Assembly: GCF_003990335.1 (NCBI RefSeq)
Contig: NZ_CP034683.1
Location: forward strand, 882,501 to 946,500
Direction: 5' to 3'
DNA: 64,000 nucleotides
Source of the DNA: Rheinheimera mangrovi
GTDB taxonomy: Bacteria; Pseudomonadota; Gammaproteobacteria; Enterobacterales; Alteromonadaceae
Of this stretch, positions 20,306-27,860 are shown in pieces. Below the pieces are notes generated by a model. The model had not been told where the DNA came from, searched no databases, and was given only the letters and a program-made list of their open reading frames with translations. Position numbers and translations under genes: made by a program. Each line of letters starts with the position of its first letter. Positions within the stretch are counted from its first letter, which is position 1.

Positions 20306-20913
20306 GTACAGTATTCTCTGAAGAACAAAGGGATTGTTTGCAGGAGCTGATGAATGTTGCTATGGGCCTGGCCAGCGACAAACTTGCCCGCTTTTTAAAT
20401 ACCTTTGTACATTTGCAGGTACCAGCCATTGAGCTGGTGAACTCTGCGCAAATTCCCGCCCAGTTTGAAGCTCAGTACAGCAGCACTGACGCTGCTCTGG
20501 TTAGCCAGGGTTTCCTGGGTAATGATGGCTTACGTGGCGAAGCTATAGTGTTATACCAGCTTGATAACGCCCATCGGATTGCAGCTTTATTAGGCTATGA
20601 CACAGATAGTGCGTCCGAGCTTGAGATGCTGACGGATATCAGCTCTATTTTAACCACTACTTTTTTAAATGGCCTGGCCGAGCAAATTGACAATAGCCTG
20701 TCGTACAGCGCGCCCAGGGTGTTATCGTCGCGACAGAATAACGTCGCAGAAGCCTTAGTTGAAACAGCCTGCCACTGGGAGTTGGCGCTTAAAGTAGATA
20801 TTAGTTACCAGTTAATTGATCATTCCTTTAACTGCGATATGTTGTTGTTGATCCCCGGTGAAGCTGTGTTAAATATCCAGCAAATTCTGGATCGGATAGT
20901 GGAAGAATATTGA
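20302..20913 (+). CDS. CheC/CheX-family phosphatase-like protein
   Basis: 203 residues. The N-terminal helix carries the CheC/CheX active-site pattern Glu15-x-x-Asn18 (LQELMNVAMG). The second CheC-like half (LEMLTDISSILTTTFLNGLAEQI) has Asp and Ser where Glu and Asn would be expected, so only one catalytic site seems intact. Such proteins dephosphorylate CheY-type regulators. It overlaps the regulator gene by 4 bases and the following cyclase gene by 1 base, so the three are translated as a unit. No other chemotaxis genes are nearby, so it likely serves this local pathway and not flagellar chemotaxis. Confidence 0.85.
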   Translation: MSTVFSEEQRDCLQELMNVAMGLASDKLARFLNTFVHLQVPAIELVNSAQIPAQFEAQYSSTDAALVSQGFLGNDGLRGEAIVLYQLDNAHRIAALLGYDTDSASELEMLTDISSILTTTFLNGLAEQIDNSLSYSAPRVLSSRQNNVAEALVETACHWELALKVDISYQLIDHSFNCDMLLLIPGEAVLNIQQILDRIVEEY

Positions 20914-21881
20914 TGTCAGAAGACTGGTTAGCCGGCCCTGTACTGGAGCAGCTTAACAGTGGTGTGCTAGTGGTAGATGAACAATTCCAGCTGGTATACC
21001 TGAATACTTTTTTACAGCGACATAGCTCTGTACAGCTTGCAGAGGTAAAAGGAAAAAATTTGTTTAAAGTGTTTACTGATGTGCCTGAAGCCTGGCTCAG
21101 ACGTAAATTTGTTTCTGTACTTGAATTACAAAGTCCTTCATTCAGTAGCTGGGAGCAGCGTCAGTATGTGATTAAGTTGCCGCATCTGCGGCCTGTCACG
21201 AGTTCCAGTCAGTATATGGCGCAAAACTGTACTATGTTGCCACTTAAAGATCCTGCCGGTCGTCGTTATGTTTGTTTGCTGATAGAAGATGCCACCGATG
21301 CTTTTGTCTATCAGCAGCACTTGCAAAGCACTTTGCAGAAACTGGAATATAGTAACCGCATTGATGGATTAACTCAGGCGTTAAACCGGCGTTACTGGGA
21401 AGAACAACTGAAACTGGAAGTGCAGCGAGCTCAGCGTTACCAGCAGCCTTTGTCTTTGTTATTGTTCGATCTGGATAAATTTAAGCAACTGAATGATCAG
21501 TACGGCCATTTGGGGGGTGACTGTGTGCTGATTGAATTAACGGCACGGGTTCGGGATTTGTTACGTGATACCGACTGGTTTGGTCGTTACGGTGGTGAAG
21601 AGTTTGGCATAGTTCTAACCAATACAGCGCTTGCCGGCGCACAGGAAGTCGCTGAACGTATTTGTCAGGCGGTCAACAGTAAAGCTGTCACATTCCATGA
21701 GCAGTCTATACAAACCTCTATTAGCATAGGGGTTGCTCAATTGGATGTTACAGGTGAGCGTGCACATGAAATGCTGATAGGTCAGGCCGATATGGCGCTT
21801 TATAACGCCAAGCGGGAGGGGCGCAACAGGGTGGTTGTCTTTAGTGCCGGTGAAACAGAATTTCTACTCAAGACAATCTGA
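20913..21881 (+). CDS. PAS-GGDEF diguanylate cyclase
   Basis: 322 residues from ATG 20913; a TTG at 20910 is an unlikely alternative. A PAS-like domain (about 10-130; LNSGVLVVDEQFQLVYLN) is followed by a short helix and a GGDEF domain (about 155-315). The active loop is RYGGEEFGIVL near residue 227, with metal-binding LLFDLDKFKQLND upstream. An inhibitory RxxD motif (RDTD) stands five residues before GGEEF, so product feedback is expected. It makes cyclic di-GMP from two GTP. There is no membrane segment. As third gene of the regulator-phosphatase-cyclase unit it is probably the pathway's output. Confidence 0.92.
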   Translation: MSEDWLAGPVLEQLNSGVLVVDEQFQLVYLNTFLQRHSSVQLAEVKGKNLFKVFTDVPEAWLRRKFVSVLELQSPSFSSWEQRQYVIKLPHLRPVTSSSQYMAQNCTMLPLKDPAGRRYVCLLIEDATDAFVYQQHLQSTLQKLEYSNRIDGLTQALNRRYWEEQLKLEVQRAQRYQQPLSLLLFDLDKFKQLNDQYGHLGGDCVLIELTARVRDLLRDTDWFGRYGGEEFGIVLTNTALAGAQEVAERICQAVNSKAVTFHEQSIQTSISIGVAQLDVTGERAHEMLIGQADMALYNAKREGRNRVVVFSAGETEFLLKTI

Positions 21882-21894
21882 CAGCGCGTTAAAT

Positions 21895-21949
21895 TTAGAA
21901 TAATCTAAACATTTAGATTGACAGACGTCTAAAATTTTGAGCATATAGG
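21895..21949 (+). promoter_or_regulatory. promoter and palindromic control region of the thr operon
   Basis: TTGACA (21918-21923) stands 18 bp before CATATA (21942-21947), just upstream of the leader peptide. Around it are four TTTAGA/TCTAAA half-sites (21895, 21904, 21912, 21928); the middle two make a perfect 8-bp inverted repeat (21902-21909 with 21912-21919). Within the spacer is AGACGTCT (21923-21930), identical to one MetJ box consensus unit. The promoter is likely; the regulator is unknown. Confidence 0.5.
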
Positions 21950-21953
21950 CAGT

Positions 21954-22016
21954 ATGAAAAAGACACAAATCCGCAATACACTCACCATTATTATTACCAC
22001 CAACCCTGCGGGGTAG
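21954..22016 (+). CDS. thrL: thr operon leader peptide
   Basis: A 20-codon open frame beginning MKKTQIRN and ending NPAG, with five threonine and four isoleucine codons, including a run of three Ile followed by two Thr. Such peptides control transcription attenuation: ribosome stalling at Thr/Ile codons when charged tRNA is scarce lets the antiterminator form. The stop codon lies next to the antiterminator arm GGAGGTC (22016-22022), exactly as the mechanism requires. Its position before thrA and the following terminator make the assignment firm, although the peptide is too short for homology. Confidence 0.88.
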   Translation: MKKTQIRNTLTIIITTNPAG

Positions 22017-22078
22017 GAGGTCGGCGGCGTATTGTTTTCAAAAAGGCCCGTGACCTCCCCGTCACGGGCCTTTTTCGT
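22016..22078 (+). terminator. thr attenuator: antiterminator arm and rho-independent terminator
   Basis: Terminator stem AGGCCCGTGAC (22044-22054) with GTCACGGGCC (22061-22070) and a T run to 22075. The alternative antiterminator pairs GGAGGTC (22016-22022), at the leader-peptide stop, with GACCTCC (22052-22058) inside the terminator. The two structures exclude each other. Confidence 0.88.
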
Positions 22079-22095
22079 TTAGCAAGGAGTAAAAC

Positions 22096-24555
22096 ATGAG
22101 GGTGCTTAAGTTTGGTGGTTCGTCTCTGGCGTCGGTAACCCGCTTCCTCGAGGTGGCGGATATAGTGCAACAACAAATTGGCAATCAAAGCGTAGGCTTG
22201 GTGTTGTCTGCGCCTCAGGGCGTCACTAACTTATTGGTGGAGTTAACGGATTTAGCCTTTTTAGGGTCCGATTATCAACCGCTATTGCAACAGTGGAAGC
22301 AGCGACTGGCGCAGCTTATTGCAGAAGCTTCGCTTCGGGTGAATGCTGACCAATTAAAAGCAGTGCAGCAATTGGCTGACGAACAGGAGCAAAAGCTGAC
22401 TGAACGTTTACAGGGTATCAGCTTATTGAGTTATTGCCCTGATCATATCAAGGCGCAAATTTTAGGTATGGGCGAGCAGTTCAGCGTCTGCCTGATGACG
22501 GCTCTGTTTAAATCCCGTCAGGTTAATGTGGTGCTGCTGGATTCAGTGGCTTTAGTAAAAAGCCAAGGCGATTACTTAAATGCTGTGGCTGATATTCCTG
22601 CTTCAGAACAAACTTTTGCTGCAGCCTTAGCCAGGCAGTCGGCTCAGGTCTATGTAATGGCCGGTTTTGTCTCCAGCAATGCACAGGGAGAGTTGTGTTT
22701 ATTAGGCCGTAATGGCTCGGACTACTCTGCCGCCATTGTCGCTGCTGCGGTGAAAGCCTCTGTCTGTGAGATATGGACCGATGTAGATGGCGTGTACAGT
22801 GCCGACCCTCGTCAGGTGAAACAAGCCAAGCTGATTGACCATTTATCCTATGATGAAGCTATGGAGCTGTCGTATTTTGGCGCCAAAGTGCTGCATCCAA
22901 AAACCATTGGGCCTTTAGCTCGTTTTCAAATTCCTTGTTATATCAAAAACACCTTAAACCCGTCAGCGCCTGGTACCTGCATTGATGCAGACAACAACGG
23001 CGACTCGCTGGTCAAAGGCATTTCCAGTCTTGAGCATCTGGCGCTAATCACAGTCTCTGGCCCGGGCCTCAAAGGTGTGGTCGGCATGGCATCCCGTGTG
23101 TTTGCCACTATGGCGCGTGAACAGGTATCTGTCAGTTTAATTACTCAGTCTTCTTCCGAATTTAGTATTAGCTTTTGTGTAGCTCAGCTGGATTTAGCCG
23201 CAGCGAAAAAAGCGCTGGAAGCCGAGTTTGAACTGGAGCTGCAAGGCAAGTTATTAAGACCACTGCAAATATTATCCGACATGGCCATTGTCAGCTTAGT
23301 CGGTGATGGTATGCGTCAGCACCGCGGTGTGGCGGCTAAGTTTTTTGCGTCGCTGGCACAAGCCCGTGTCAATGTGGTGGCTATAGCGCAGGATAGTAGC
23401 GAACGTTCTATTTCCGCTGTAGTAGAACAAAAGGCCTGTCAGAACGCAGTGAAGGTCTGCCATGAAAACTTCTTCAGCCATATCCCCAGCATCGATGTGT
23501 TTCTGGTCGGTTGTGGTGTGGTAGGTAGCGAATTGCTGGCGCAGTTCCAGCGTCAACAAGAGTTTTTACAGCAACGTAACGTTAAGCTGAAGGTGTATGG
23601 CATCGCCAATTCCAAAACTTTGTTGTTGGATGAGAAGGGCATAGATTTAAGTCAGTGGCAGCAGCAAATGCAGCAGGCTAAAGGCCAGTTTTCTGTGGCG
23701 GATTTAAGCCGTTTTGCTCAGGAGCAGCATTTAACCAATCCGGTATTGATTGACTGTAGCAGTGCAGAGCCTGTGGCCAATTTGTATGTCGACTTCTTAA
23801 AAGCCGGTTTCCATGTAGTCACCCCAAACAAAAAAGCCAATACAGGTTCTTTGGATTACTACCATCAGCTGCGTCAGGTGGCACAGCAGCATAGACGTCG
23901 CTTCCTGTACGAGACCACAGTAGGTGCTGGCTTGCCTGTGATCGACACTTTACAGGGCTTGTTTAATGCCGGTGACCAGTTGGTGGCTTTTGAAGGGATT
24001 TTATCAGGCTCTTTATCCTATATTTTTGGTTTGCTGGAACAGGGCCAATCTTTATCTGAAGTCACTACCAAAGCCCGGGAATTAGGCTTTACTGAGCCGG
24101 ATCCTCGTGATGATTTATCTGGTATGGATGTGGCTCGTAAATTACTGATTATGGCGCGTGAGTCGGGGCTGATGCTGGATTTAGCTGATGTAGAAGTGGA
24201 AGGGGTGTTGCCTGCAGATTTTGCACCTGGCACTGATGTTCCTACCTTTATGCAGCAGTTACCAGAGCTTGATAAGTCTTTTGCAGAGCGGATTACACAA
24301 GCCAAAGCCAAAGGTCAGGTGTTGCGTTATATAGGCGAAATCAGCGAAGGCCGCTGCAAGGTAGCCATCAAAGCTTTGGATCAGGATCATCCATTAGCCA
24401 AAGTGAAAGACGGTGAAAACGCGCTGGCCATTCATACCCGTTATTACCAGCCTATTCCTTTTGTGTTGCGTGGTTATGGTGCTGGTGCTGCAGTGACAGC
24501 TGCAGGTGTGTTCAGCGATGTGATGCGGACTTTGTCCTGGCAGCAGGAGATGTAA
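22096..24555 (+). CDS. thrA: bifunctional aspartokinase/homoserine dehydrogenase I
   Basis: 819 residues, full length for ThrA. The N-terminal aspartokinase domain (about 1-290) begins MRVLKFGGSSLA; two ACT regulatory regions follow (about 310-460); the homoserine dehydrogenase domain (about 465-819) begins with the nucleotide-binding VFLVGCGVVGSELL and contains TPNKKAN and the GAGLPVIDTLQ active-site region. It catalyses the first and third steps from aspartate to threonine and is usually feedback-inhibited by threonine. It is preceded by the leader peptide and attenuator, and thrB starts one base after its stop. Confidence 0.97.
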   Translation: MRVLKFGGSSLASVTRFLEVADIVQQQIGNQSVGLVLSAPQGVTNLLVELTDLAFLGSDYQPLLQQWKQRLAQLIAEASLRVNADQLKAVQQLADEQEQKLTERLQGISLLSYCPDHIKAQILGMGEQFSVCLMTALFKSRQVNVVLLDSVALVKSQGDYLNAVADIPASEQTFAAALARQSAQVYVMAGFVSSNAQGELCLLGRNGSDYSAAIVAAAVKASVCEIWTDVDGVYSADPRQVKQAKLIDHLSYDEAMELSYFGAKVLHPKTIGPLARFQIPCYIKNTLNPSAPGTCIDADNNGDSLVKGISSLEHLALITVSGPGLKGVVGMASRVFATMAREQVSVSLITQSSSEFSISFCVAQLDLAAAKKALEAEFELELQGKLLRPLQILSDMAIVSLVGDGMRQHRGVAAKFFASLAQARVNVVAIAQDSSERSISAVVEQKACQNAVKVCHENFFSHIPSIDVFLVGCGVVGSELLAQFQRQQEFLQQRNVKLKVYGIANSKTLLLDEKGIDLSQWQQQMQQAKGQFSVADLSRFAQEQHLTNPVLIDCSSAEPVANLYVDFLKAGFHVVTPNKKANTGSLDYYHQLRQVAQQHRRRFLYETTVGAGLPVIDTLQGLFNAGDQLVAFEGILSGSLSYIFGLLEQGQSLSEVTTKARELGFTEPDPRDDLSGMDVARKLLIMARESGLMLDLADVEVEGVLPADFAPGTDVPTFMQQLPELDKSFAERITQAKAKGQVLRYIGEISEGRCKVAIKALDQDHPLAKVKDGENALAIHTRYYQPIPFVLRGYGAGAAVTAAGVFSDVMRTLSWQQEM

Positions 24556-24556
24556 T

Positions 24557-25489
24557 ATGAAGTCGTATTTTGCGCCTGCGTCCACAGGGAATTTTTCTGT
24601 TGGATTTGATTTATTAGGCGCTGCTTTTGAGCCTGTGGATGGCTCTTTATTTGGTGATGAACTGCGAATTCATAGTGAACAGTCAGAATTAAGTTTAACT
24701 CTGACCGGTCGTTATGTGCATCAGTTGCCCAAAGACACAGACGATAACTTAGTGCTGAAGTGCTTTTATGCTTTTGAAAAGGCAATAGACCGGACTTTAC
24801 CGCGGTTGCAACTGGAGCTGGTGAAGAACCTGCCGGTTGGCAGTGGGTTAGGTTCCAGCGCCTGTTCTATTGTTGTGGCCTGTTATGCCTTTAATGACTA
24901 TTTCGGTAAACCTTTAGACGACTATCAGCTGTTGCAGCTAATGGCGCAGCTTGAAGGTGGTGTTAGTGGTTCAGTGCATTACGATAACGTGGCGCCATCT
25001 TTTTATGGCGGCTTATTGTTGATGTTGCCGGACAGTCCTTTGTTATGCCGGGCATTGCCCTGGTTTGAACATTGGCAGGTGGTGCTGTGTTATCCCGGTA
25101 CTGTGTTATCGACTAAAGAAGCCAGGGCTGTATTGCCACAACAATTGACGCTAAAACACAGCATAGCTTTTGCCGGTATGTTAAGTCGTTTTATCAGTGC
25201 TTTGTATGCCAAAGATGAAACTGAAGCTTTTGCCGCTTTACAGGATTTAGTGGCCGAACCGGCCCGTCAGCACCTGATGCCGGAGCTTTTGCCTATACGG
25301 GAGAAATTAACGGCACAGGGCATAGGTCATGTCGGTATCTCCGGTGCTGGCCCTACTATTTTTGCGGTCTGTCAGAATGACGCTCAGGCCAAATTTTCCG
25401 CTGATTATTTACAACAGTATTACGCTAAAAACTCAGATGCCATTACGACAGTCTGTCACCTGGCGAGACAAGGCGCACGTGCGCTGTAG
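24557..25489 (+). CDS. thrB: homoserine kinase
   Basis: 310 residues, GHMP-kinase family. The N-terminus has APASTGNFSVGFDLLG, the family's substrate loop, and the ATP loop is LPVGSGLGSSACS near residue 92-104. The C-terminal GISGAGPTIFAV motif is present. It phosphorylates L-homoserine at the gamma-hydroxyl, the fourth step of threonine synthesis. Spacing of one base to thrA and nine to thrC shows a single transcript controlled by the upstream attenuator. Confidence 0.97.
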   Translation: MKSYFAPASTGNFSVGFDLLGAAFEPVDGSLFGDELRIHSEQSELSLTLTGRYVHQLPKDTDDNLVLKCFYAFEKAIDRTLPRLQLELVKNLPVGSGLGSSACSIVVACYAFNDYFGKPLDDYQLLQLMAQLEGGVSGSVHYDNVAPSFYGGLLLMLPDSPLLCRALPWFEHWQVVLCYPGTVLSTKEARAVLPQQLTLKHSIAFAGMLSRFISALYAKDETEAFAALQDLVAEPARQHLMPELLPIREKLTAQGIGHVGISGAGPTIFAVCQNDAQAKFSADYLQQYYAKNSDAITTVCHLARQGARAL

Positions 25490-25498
25490 GATGTAACA

Positions 25499-26788
25499 AT
25501 GCAATTAACAAATACGAAAGTCGCTTCACAACAAGTTAGTTTTTTAGATGCAGTACGTATTGGTTTGGGCGAACAGCAAGGGCTGTTTTTCCCAACCCAG
25601 TGGCCAACTCTGAATATAGAAGCTTTATTGGAACTACCTTTTGTCGAGCGCAGTGCCAAAGTATTGGAAGCTTTAATAGGTGACGAGCTTTCTGCTGAAC
25701 AAATTCATCAGATGGTAAGCAACGCTTTTCAGTTTCCGGCGCCTTTAGCGCAAGTCACGGATGATGTCGCCTGTTTAGAGTTATTCCATGGCCCCACTTT
25801 AGCTTTTAAAGACTTTGGTGGCCGCTTTATGGCGCAGGCCCTGATTCAGGCTCAAAAGCAGCAGAATGTCAGTAAAACCACTATTGTCACTGCCACTTCA
25901 GGTGATACAGGGGCGGCTGTGGCACATGCCTTTTATCAGCAGGCCGGTGTTGATGTAGTGATTTTATTTCCTAAAGGAAAAATCAGCCCGCTGCAGGAAA
26001 AGCTGTTTACGACTCTAGGCCATAACATTCATACCCTGGCCATAGAGGCCGACTTTGACCAGTGTCAGGCGTTAGTGAAAGAGGTGTTTAACGACCGCGA
26101 CTTGGTGAAACAGCTGAATATCAACTCAGCCAACTCCATAAATATCAGCCGTTTATTTGCCCAGATTTGTTATTACTTTGAAGCTGTGGCTCAGGTACCG
26201 AAAGACAAACGGGATCAAATAGTGATCTCAGTGCCAAGTGGTAACTTTGGCAATTTGACGGCGGGTTTAATTGCCAAAGTATTGGGTTTACCTATCAAAC
26301 GTATGATAGCGGCCACCAACTTAAATGACACAGTGCCACGCTACTGGAAGGATGGTCAGTGGACACCGAACAAAACAGTGGCAACCTTATCTAATGCGAT
26401 GGACGTCAGTGCACCAAATAACTGGCCACGGGTTGAGGCATTATTGGCTCAGGGGAAAATTTGCCGCGACGATTTAGAAGCTGTGATGGTGGATGAAGAA
26501 GATACCCAGGTCTCTATGCGTCAGTTGGCGCATTTAGGTTATGTCAGTGAGCCTCATGCTGCTATTGCTTACAAAGCCTTAAAACGCAGTTTGCAGGACG
26601 GCGAATTTGGTATTTTCTTAGGCACCGCCCATCCGGCCAAATTTAAAGAGCAGGTCGAAAATATCCTTGGCAGCCCTATAGCTCTGCCGCCTGAATTAGC
26701 TGCTGTGGCTTCAGAGACAAGTTTAAGTGCAGATATGGCGCCGGATTTTGTACAATTACGCCAATTCTTACTGACTCTGGATAAATAA
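25499..26788 (+). CDS. thrC: threonine synthase
   Basis: 429 residues, PLP-dependent fold type II. The PLP-binding Lys is in GPTLAFKDFGGRFM (near residue 105), and the phosphate-binding region includes TATSGDTGAAVAHAF. It converts O-phosphohomoserine to threonine. It matches the E. coli-type (class II, about 430 residues) enzyme. It is the last biosynthetic gene of the thr operon. The ung gene begins three bases after its stop, so read-through into ung is likely. Confidence 0.97.
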   Translation: MQLTNTKVASQQVSFLDAVRIGLGEQQGLFFPTQWPTLNIEALLELPFVERSAKVLEALIGDELSAEQIHQMVSNAFQFPAPLAQVTDDVACLELFHGPTLAFKDFGGRFMAQALIQAQKQQNVSKTTIVTATSGDTGAAVAHAFYQQAGVDVVILFPKGKISPLQEKLFTTLGHNIHTLAIEADFDQCQALVKEVFNDRDLVKQLNINSANSINISRLFAQICYYFEAVAQVPKDKRDQIVISVPSGNFGNLTAGLIAKVLGLPIKRMIAATNLNDTVPRYWKDGQWTPNKTVATLSNAMDVSAPNNWPRVEALLAQGKICRDDLEAVMVDEEDTQVSMRQLAHLGYVSEPHAAIAYKALKRSLQDGEFGIFLGTAHPAKFKEQVENILGSPIALPPELAAVASETSLSADMAPDFVQLRQFLLTLDK

Positions 26789-26791
26789 ACT

Positions 26792-27454
26792 GTGTCTTTA
26801 CACTGGCAAGACGTGATTGGGGCTGAAAAAAATCAGCCCTATTTTCTGCAAACTATGGATTACTTAAAGCAACAACGTGCCGCAGGTCAGGTGATTTATC
26901 CACCTGAAGCGCTGGTGTTTAATGCCTTTAAGCTGACGCCTTTTGCAGAGATGAAAGTGGTGGTGATAGGGCAGGACCCTTATCATGGCCCGAATCAGGC
27001 GCATGGCTTAAGTTTTTCTGTGCCTGCAGGAGTGGCCATTCCCCCCTCGCTGCGCAATATCTACAAAGAGTTGGCGCTGGAGTATGTTGATTTTCAAACC
27101 CCAAAACATGGGTGTCTGGAAAGCTGGGCAGAGCAGGGCGTGTTGTTACTCAATACCGCATTAACTGTGGTGGCGAATGAAGCCAACTCACACCGTCACT
27201 TAGGTTGGGAGCAGTTTACCGATCAGGTGATCCGAGCTATCAGTGCTCATGCAGAAGGCATAGTGTTTTTGTTATGGGGCAGCCATGCGATTAAAAAATC
27301 ACAGCTGATCGACAAAACCAAACACCATATTCTGACCGCACCTCATCCATCGCCTTTGTCAGCGCATCGCGGCTTTTTGGGCTGCGGCCATTTTGCAAAA
27401 GCAAATGAGCTACTGCAGCAGCAAGGCAAAACACCTATCCGCTGGCAGGTATAA
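26792..27454 (+). CDS. ung: uracil-DNA glycosylase, family 1
   Basis: 220 residues from GTG 26792. Catalytic water-activating Asp is in [21 protein letters not shown] (about residues 53-73), and the C-terminal [11 protein letters not shown] loop holds the catalytic His and DNA-intercalating segment. It removes uracil from DNA as the first step of base-excision repair. The GTG start three bases after thrC and the lack of an obvious promoter indicate that it rides on the thr transcript, an unusual partner for amino-acid genes. Confidence 0.96.
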   Translation: MSLHWQDVIGAEKNQPYFLQTMDYLKQQRAAGQVIYPPEALVFNAFKLTPFAEMKVVVIGQDPYHGPNQAHGLSFSVPAGVAIPPSLRNIYKELALEYVDFQTPKHGCLESWAEQGVLLLNTALTVVANEANSHRHLGWEQFTDQVIRAISAHAEGIVFLLWGSHAIKKSQLIDKTKHHILTAPHPSPLSAHRGFLGCGHFAKANELLQQQGKTPIRWQV

Positions 27455-27529
27455 CCCGTCGTTGTGACACATAGTCAGGCGACTTTAAAGGTCGCCCCTA
27501 GTGTTAGATGGCCGTCGAATTACAGTCAA

Positions 27530-27559
27530 ATAAAAAGCCCCGACATTGCTGCCGGGGCT
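27530..27559 (-). terminator. terminator of the DUF3545 gene
   Basis: AGCCCCG (27536-27542) and CGGGGCT (27553-27559) form the stem; on the minus strand TTTTTATTT follows. It may also slow transcription from ung on the plus strand. Confidence 0.75.
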
Positions 27560-27563
27560 CAAT

Positions 27564-27740
27564 TTAACTTAATTCTATGTCAACTAACTCAGGTTCTATG
27601 GTCCAATCTATGTCTTCTAGTTCTCGTTTTAAGCGCTGGCGTTCTTTGACTGCTTCAATTTCACGCCACTTGCGTTTGACTGAACGGCTCTTTGTCGCAG
27701 GACGCTCCAACATATTCAGTAAGTCTTCGAAGCTTTCCAT
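27564..27740 (-). CDS. small DUF3545 family protein
   Basis: 58 residues, easy to miss because of its size. It starts MESFEDLLNMLE, has a basic middle (SRSVKRKWREIEAVKERQRLK is the conserved zone, roughly residues 18-38) predicted to form a helix, and ends acidic (ELEDIDWTIEPEL). A GGGG-type ribosome-binding site lies 5 bases before the ATG and a terminator follows the stop. The pattern KRKWREIE plus DIDW matches the DUF3545 family of Shewanella, Vibrio and relatives, whose function is unknown. It faces ung and lies downstream of pgi on the same strand. Confidence 0.8.
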   Translation of the reverse strand: MESFEDLLNMLERPATKSRSVKRKWREIEAVKERQRLKRELEDIDWTIEPELVDIELS

Positions 27741-27860
27741 GGTTGCCCCTCTGAGTTGTTGTTATTTTCAACAAATTAGTACCACACTTTGTCTAAAAAT
27801 AAAATAACTCTTTGACACAAATATGAACGAAAAATGAATGTTTTTCGTTCATTCAACAGG

